The notes under the pieces were generated by a model. The model ran no database searches. It worked only from the letters and a program-made list of their open reading frames with translations, and was not told where the DNA came from. Below, piece by piece: positions 60,057 to 64,000 of a stretch of DNA of 64,000 nucleotides; positions within the stretch are counted from its first letter, which is position 1; every line of letters starts with the position of its first letter. This DNA comes from Symbiobacterium terraclitae (GTDB taxonomy: Bacteria > Bacillota > Sulfobacillia > Symbiobacteriales > Symbiobacteriaceae). The stretch is taken from NCBI RefSeq assembly GCF_017874315.1, contig NZ_JAGGLG010000022.1:1-64000 (forward strand). Direction: 5' to 3'. A program made the translations under genes and the position numbers.

Positions 60057-62374
60057 CGGACGCACCGGAAGCCCACGCTGGGGCTGGCGTGCTCCGGTTC
60101 GGCGCTGTTACGGCTCCAGGTGCGCAGGTCGTAGGCGTAGCTGGACTTGCTGCCGCCCCGCAGGTAGCGGTAGTGCGTCATCGGGTAGTCGTCGGCCGTC
60201 CACTCGGCCACGTTGCCCGCCATGTCATACACCCCGTAGGGGCTGGCGGCGTCCACGGTCTGGAAGTCGCCGTGGCGCTCTCCGTTGTAGAAGCCGACGG
60301 GCGTGGTGTCGCTGTACCCCTCCGCCGTCTCGAAGGGATCCCGGCTGTGGTAGTAGTTGGCGTGCCGGGGCGTGATCTCGTCGCCCCAGGGGTAGGCCCG
60401 CTCCGTCGTGCCCTTGGCGGCCTTCTCCCACTCGGCCTCGGTGGGCAGCCTGCCGCCCACGGACTCGCAGTAGGCCCGCGCGCCGAACCAGGTGACCATC
60501 GTGACCGGATGGTTCTCGTAGCCCGACACCACGGCGAAGCCGTCGCCGTCGGCGACAATGCGGTCAGCCGGGTCGCCCAGGACGTAGTGCGGGTAGTCGC
60601 CGGGCGGGTACTCCTTCTCGTGCTTGGCGCCGTGGAAGGGGTCGCCGGGGTAGGGGCCGAGGATCCGGTCGCCCTCACGCCGCAGCGCGCCCCCGGCCAG
60701 CCCCCGCTCCAGCCAGTCGGCGAACTGGGCGTTGGTCACGGGCGTGACCATGATCTCGAAGTCCCCCACCATCGTCTCCTCCCCGTCCCGACCCATGGGG
60801 AAGGGGCCGGCGGGGACGCGGGCCCAGGCGTCCGGGTCGGCGCCCGCCTCAGTGAAGCTCGCGAGCCCGGGCGGCGCCGTGGGCGCGGACCCGCATCCGG
60901 CCAGCAGCGAGGAGGCGGCCAGCACGGCGACCAGGGCGGTCGTCCCCCTGCGCCAGCGGCCGTCGGGCCGCAGCAGGTCGACCAGGTGCCAGAGCAAGAA
61001 CAGCGCCAGGAGCACCAGCATCGCCCCGAGGCCGAAGTCCATCGCCAGCATGGTGGTGTTGACCAGCCCCTGCTGGTGGTACTCGCTGACCACGAGTCGC
61101 TTCATGCTGAAGATCGTGGCGCCGGCGAAGGCCACGTCCGAGCCGGCGATCATGATCCAGCCGAACCAGCGGCGCGCCCTGCCCCTGAGCCCCATCATGT
61201 CGGCGAAGTAGAAGAGGATGATGGTGGCGGTGAGCGCCGCGAGGATGTGCCAGTGGCCCGTGAGGGTGATGCGCTCCTCCCGGTGAGGCAGCACGCGGAT
61301 CAGCTCGTCCAGCTTCACCGCCATGAAAATGCCGACGAAGGTGACGCAGAAGTTCATGAAGACCATCTGCCACAGCGCCCCGAAGCGGAGCGGGTCGTGC
61401 AGGAGGGCCTTCAGCTTCTGCACGAGTGTGGCGCGCGCGATCCCCTGCTCGGCCAGCCGGTCGCGCATGATCTTCCCCCAGCCGTAGATCACCAGGAACA
61501 GCCCGGCCAGCAGGATGAGGACGGAGCCCGCGTAGATGATGGTGTGGGCGGCCGGCGTCACCACCACGGCCCAGGCGCCCAGGCTGGTGACGACGGTCCC
61601 GAAGATCATGAGGGGCATGGCCAGCCTGTGCCAGATGCCCCTGAAGTCCAGCCACCTGCCGACCAGCAGGGCGGTGGCCACGGCGATGAGCGTCAGCATG
61701 ATGTGCAGGTGGCCGATCACCGACTTCTGCAGCCCGGTCTTCACCGGCTCGCGCACCACGTCCTCGGCCAGGAACGAGGCGAACCCGTTGCCGAAGAACG
61801 CGCCGGGTACCGCACCGAAGATGGCCGAGATCAGCGTGCAGAGCGCCATCGTGAAGAAGGCGGCCCGCTCCAGGTCCACGCCCCCGCGCGTGCGGGCGTA
61901 GGCGGGATCTAGCTGCCGGTGGTCGGTCCCGAAGGGCCAGAGGGCGACGGTCAGCAGGACGCCGGCGTAAAACAGCAGGGACTGGCCTACCAGGAAGAGC
62001 CCGTGGAAGACCCAGTTCTGCCCGAAGTAGCCGAAGACGAGGCCGGAGAACATGGCCAGCAGGTAGCCGGCCGTGGTCACGGCGTTGATGCTCTCCCGCT
62101 GCCCCTCCCGCATCGGTACGGCGTCGGTGATCAGGTAGACGAGCACCGCGACGACCGCGAAGGCGATGGAGTGGTAGAGGCTGATGATGCGGCCCTCCCG
62201 CTGCACGGGACCCAGCTGCATGCCCAGCAGGTCCGCCACGAAGTCCCGCACGCCCCACTCGGCCATCGGGCCCGAGAGCGTGGCGAAGACGGCGGTGACG
62301 AGGGCGACGAGGCCGATGGCCAGCAGGCACAGGCCGCGTGTGGACCGGAACAGGTAGTGCAGTCGTGTGCGCAT
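60053..62374 (-). CDS. Oxidase-like polytopic membrane protein fused to an FGE-like domain
   Basis: 773 residues. Residues ~1-480 have about twelve hydrophobic helices rich in histidines (SLYHSIAFA, VFHGLFL, SVIGHLHIMLTL, PAAHTIIYAG, TGHWHILAALTA, SEYHQQG), reminiscent of heme-copper oxidase/NorB subunit I, although HxH occurs twice and the standard CuB helix motif is not evident. Around 485-505 a second hydrophobic stretch ends in a lipobox-like SLLAGC. The rest (~515-773) is an FGE-sulfatase/SUMF1 fold (VPAGPFPMGRDG, VTNAQFADWL, HPVTMVTWFGARAYCESVGGRLPTEAEWEKAA, YPWGDE, DMAGNVAEWTADD, LRGGSKSS, SVGFRCVR), without the catalytic cysteines of true formylglycine-generating enzyme. An FNR-like site lies 64 bases upstream. 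Likely a fusion of a respiratory membrane subunit with a periplasm-facing lipoprotein module. Confidence 0.7.
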   Translation of the reverse strand: MRTRLHYLFRSTRGLCLLAIGLVALVTAVFATLSGPMAEWGVRDFVADLLGMQLGPVQREGRIISLYHSIAFAVVAVLVYLITDAVPMREGQRESINAVTTAGYLLAMFSGLVFGYFGQNWVFHGLFLVGQSLLFYAGVLLTVALWPFGTDHRQLDPAYARTRGGVDLERAAFFTMALCTLISAIFGAVPGAFFGNGFASFLAEDVVREPVKTGLQKSVIGHLHIMLTLIAVATALLVGRWLDFRGIWHRLAMPLMIFGTVVTSLGAWAVVVTPAAHTIIYAGSVLILLAGLFLVIYGWGKIMRDRLAEQGIARATLVQKLKALLHDPLRFGALWQMVFMNFCVTFVGIFMAVKLDELIRVLPHREERITLTGHWHILAALTATIILFYFADMMGLRGRARRWFGWIMIAGSDVAFAGATIFSMKRLVVSEYHQQGLVNTTMLAMDFGLGAMLVLLALFLLWHLVDLLRPDGRWRRGTTALVAVLAASSLLAGCGSAPTAPPGLASFTEAGADPDAWARVPAGPFPMGRDGEETMVGDFEIMVTPVTNAQFADWLERGLAGGALRREGDRILGPYPGDPFHGAKHEKEYPPGDYPHYVLGDPADRIVADGDGFAVVSGYENHPVTMVTWFGARAYCESVGGRLPTEAEWEKAAKGTTERAYPWGDEITPRHANYYHSRDPFETAEGYSDTTPVGFYNGERHGDFQTVDAASPYGVYDMAGNVAEWTADDYPMTHYRYLRGGSKSSYAYDLRTWSRNSAEPEHASPSVGFRCVR

Positions 62375-62437
62375 GGTGCCTCCCTCCCGGCGGTTTCCCT
62401 GTCACCCCCACCATAGCACCCGGCGTCCGGCCGGACA

Positions 62438-62451
62438 TTGACCTGGGTCAA
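62438..62451. promoter_or_regulatory. FNR-type palindrome ahead of the oxidase-like gene
   Basis: TTGACCTGGGTCAA is a perfect 5-4-5 palindrome in the Crp/Fnr-class format (TTGA-N6-TCAA). It lies immediately after the regulator stop codon and 64 bases upstream of the fusion-gene start, so the neighbouring Crp/Fnr protein probably acts here. Confidence 0.7.
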
Positions 62452-63180
62452 TCAAATGGAAGTGGACGAACGCTCATCCAGGGCCAGGGAGATCCGGTGC
62501 AGCCGGCAGGGATCGAGCAGCTCGATGTGGCCGTAGCCGCTGTCCTCAATGAGCCCCTGGGCCCGCATCTCGCCCAGCACGCGCACCACCGTCTCCACCG
62601 CCAGCCCGCACATCGAGGCGATCTCGCCCCGGGTGAGGGAGACGGAGGAGCGGCCGTCCCGGCACTCCGTGGTGGAGAGCAGGGTGGAGGCCACTACGGC
62701 CCGGGCGGGCAGCGTGGAGATGTTCTGCAGCCGCAGGTAGCCGAGGTGCAGCTCCTCGGCGAATCCTACCAGCAGGGCACAGGCCAGTTCCGGGTTCTCC
62801 CGGATCGTCCGCCAGCCGGCGTCCCGGTCGATGAACCAGACCTCTGCCCCCTGGCGGCCGGCGCGGGCGCTGATGCAGTAGGAGGGCGACATGCGGAGGC
62901 CGGCCAGCCCCACGGGCGAGCCGGCCGGCGCCATGCGGATGATCTGCTCCCGCCCGGCGGCGTCCACCGCGTACTCGAGCACCTGGCCGCGGCCCACCAG
63001 CCACCAGCCGATCACCGGCTCGCCCTGGCGGAAGAGGACCTCGCCGCGGGCCAGCTCCCGGCGGGAGGCGTGCGGGCGGAGGAGCATCAGCTGCTCCCGC
63101 ATGTCGCGCCAGCAGTACGGCGCGCCCCGCCGCCGCACCGGGCAGTCCTCACAGCGGATTCGCTCGGCTGCGCTGGACAT
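62452..63180 (-). CDS. Crp/Fnr-family transcriptional regulator
   Basis: 242 residues. N-terminal cysteines C10, C13 and C23 in CEDCPVRRRGAPYC could ligate an Fe-S cluster, as in FNR-like oxygen or NO sensors. Cyclic-nucleotide-binding beta-roll (HASRRELARGEVLFRQGEPVIGWWLVGRGQVLEYAVDA...), dimer helix (FAEELHLGYLRLQNISTLPARAVV) and winged HTH with SLTRGEIASMCGLAVETVVRVLGEM, the C-x-x-x-E-x-x-x-R recognition helix typical of TTGA-type sites. Sites of this type flank the gene on both sides (62438 and 63351), so it probably controls the oxidase-like gene and the divergent membrane-protein gene. Confidence 0.88.
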   Translation of the reverse strand: MSSAAERIRCEDCPVRRRGAPYCWRDMREQLMLLRPHASRRELARGEVLFRQGEPVIGWWLVGRGQVLEYAVDAAGREQIIRMAPAGSPVGLAGLRMSPSYCISARAGRQGAEVWFIDRDAGWRTIRENPELACALLVGFAEELHLGYLRLQNISTLPARAVVASTLLSTTECRDGRSSVSLTRGEIASMCGLAVETVVRVLGEMRAQGLIEDSGYGHIELLDPCRLHRISLALDERSSTSI

Positions 63181-63350
63181 GGCATCACCCCTTCATTTCA
63201 CCATGAACCATCCGCCCCGGCGGCGCCATCCATCGAAGTATTCGTTTTTGGATATTTCGCTGATGTTACTACTTTGGGGGATACGGCCTGGGTCATTTGG
63301 TTCGTTTGCCGGAAAGACGGCCTGAAGAAGTATCCATATTTGACGCATTT

Positions 63351-63364
63351 CTGACCCAGGTCAA
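63351..63364. promoter_or_regulatory. Second FNR-type site, upstream of the divergent membrane protein
   Basis: CTGACCCAGGTCAA is the inverse of the site at 62438-62451 with one mismatch (C for T at 63351). It lies about 80 bases upstream of ATG 63445, and ~170 bases upstream of the regulator gene on the other strand. The intervening 63190-63350 is AT-rich and must contain both promoters. Confidence 0.62.
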
Positions 63365-63444
63365 TGAATTGGCCGCTGCGCTCTGGTACGCGTGAGGTGA
63401 CCTGGGACTGCCAGGTGAGAACGACAGCGCAGGGAGGTCAGATC

Positions 63445-64000
63445 ATGACGAAAGACCCGACGCCTCTGGTGCGCGGCGCAGCGGTGCTGCTCATGACCCT
63501 GGTCACCGTCTTCCACATCATCGGCGGCATCGGCGCGGTCTGCGTCTCGTTCGGCGGGCCCGACTACAGGCCGGCCGTGCCCTACATCCCGTACCACCAC
63601 ATCTACCAGCCCATCACCATCGCCGTGATGATCCTCGGCTTCGTCTTCGTCATCCTGACGTACGCCATGTTCCGCGGCGAGCGCTGGGCGGTCTGGACCG
63701 CCATCGGCCTCATGGCCTTCAGCCTGGTCATCACCTACATCCGGATGCAGTACGCCCTGATGATCCGGGGCGGCACCGCGCCGACGAACGTCCGGTTTTA
63801 CATCACCGTCGTCACCTTCCTCTACATGCTGGTGACCCAGGTTCCCACCATCCGCAGGCGGGTGGACTGGAGACGGCCCCTGGGCAGGACGGGATCGTAC
63901 AGCACCCCGGGCGGCGTGGCCCTGATGGTGGCCGGACTCTTCACGGCGCTCTCCCCCTGGGGCGTGGGGGCCAGCCACGTGATCGACGGGGTCAACTACG
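63445..64000 (+). CDS. Polytopic membrane protein, 3' end outside the window
   Basis: ATG 63445 follows GGGAGGTC; 185 codons are visible and the frame is still open at the window end. Start MTKDPTPLVRGAAVLLMTLV, then at least four membrane helices: VLLMTLVTVFHIIGGIGAV, ITIAVMILGFVFVILTYAMF, WAVWTAIGLMAFSLVITYI and FYITVVTFLYMLVTQVP. A HH pair lies in VPYIPYHHIYQPI. Family not recognised. It is divergent from the Crp/Fnr gene and has an FNR-like site in its promoter region, so it probably belongs to the same respiratory response. Confidence 0.75.
   Translation, partial: MTKDPTPLVRGAAVLLMTLVTVFHIIGGIGAVCVSFGGPDYRPAVPYIPYHHIYQPITIAVMILGFVFVILTYAMFRGERWAVWTAIGLMAFSLVITYIRMQYALMIRGGTAPTNVRFYITVVTFLYMLVTQVPTIRRRVDWRRPLGRTGSYSTPGGVALMVAGLFTALSPWGVGASHVIDGVNY

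Noticed and set aside
60053-60678. True formylglycine-generating enzyme activity
   Set aside because: The fold is FGE-like but the C-terminal catalytic cysteine pair of genuine FGE is not present, and no sulfatase gene is nearby.

Overview
The window is a high-GC (by eye well over 65%) bacterial chromosome segment with strong Shine-Dalgarno sites, GTG/TTG starts and tightly overlapping operons. Several traits point to a high-GC Firmicute of the Symbiobacterium type: stalk-like copper-amine-oxidase-N domains on secreted proteins, an S-layer-homology protein, a YjaZ-type protease, a near-consensus Gram-positive LexA (DinR) box and a type II Wadjet locus. This is inference; no rRNA or other taxonomic marker is present.

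Left part (1-14.6 kb) is accessory DNA. An ISL3 transposase end and several small unknown ORFs lead into a DNA methyltransferase - NurA nuclease - HerA ATPase operon (2059-6501). A terminator separates it from a second codirectional operon (6748-14620): a SNF2/RapA-like helicase, an alpha-solenoid protein whose C-terminus looks like the nucleotide-exchange factor GrpE, and an Hsp70-type ATPase. Together these read as a DNA-modification/DNA-processing island with its own dedicated chaperone pair. It is the best candidate here for an undescribed, probably defensive, system.

14.7-22.7 kb holds three consecutive secreted proteins (two with stalk domains, one beta-propeller-like), a minus-strand gene remnant, an unknown 460-aa protein and a 42-bp-repeat coiled-coil protein with a LexA-like box upstream. 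22.8-29.4 kb is a complete Wadjet locus jetABCD (SMC-like anti-plasmid system) on the minus strand. A divergent HTH protein and a LuxC/LuxE acyl-reduction pair without luciferase follow.

33.4-43.2 kb contains a protein with an extreme Asp/Glu tail, a YcdB/SLH secreted protein, a YjaZ-like metalloprotease, and a ~0.95-kb array of five ~200-bp hairpin-bearing repeats beside a winged-helix/PD-(D/E)XK nuclease-like protein. A NEW3-domain/ABC-2 exporter operon completes this part. 43.4-47.2 kb carries an epimerase, an MFS transporter and an S41 peptidase.

47.3-56.0 kb is a nine-gene minus-strand operon for a PaoABC-like, Tat-exported molybdenum hydroxylase. It carries its own 4Fe-4S ferredoxin and membrane cytochrome b plus MocA/XdhC maturation proteins, suggesting direct electron delivery to the quinone pool. 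Then come a second hairpin-repeat pair and a GH26-like secreted glycosidase.

59.1-64 kb is a respiratory-looking cluster: heme O synthase, a polytopic oxidase-like protein fused to a formylglycine-generating-enzyme-like domain, a Crp/Fnr regulator, and a divergent membrane protein cut by the window end. Two near-identical FNR-type palindromes sit in front of the fusion gene and the membrane protein, defining a small local regulon.
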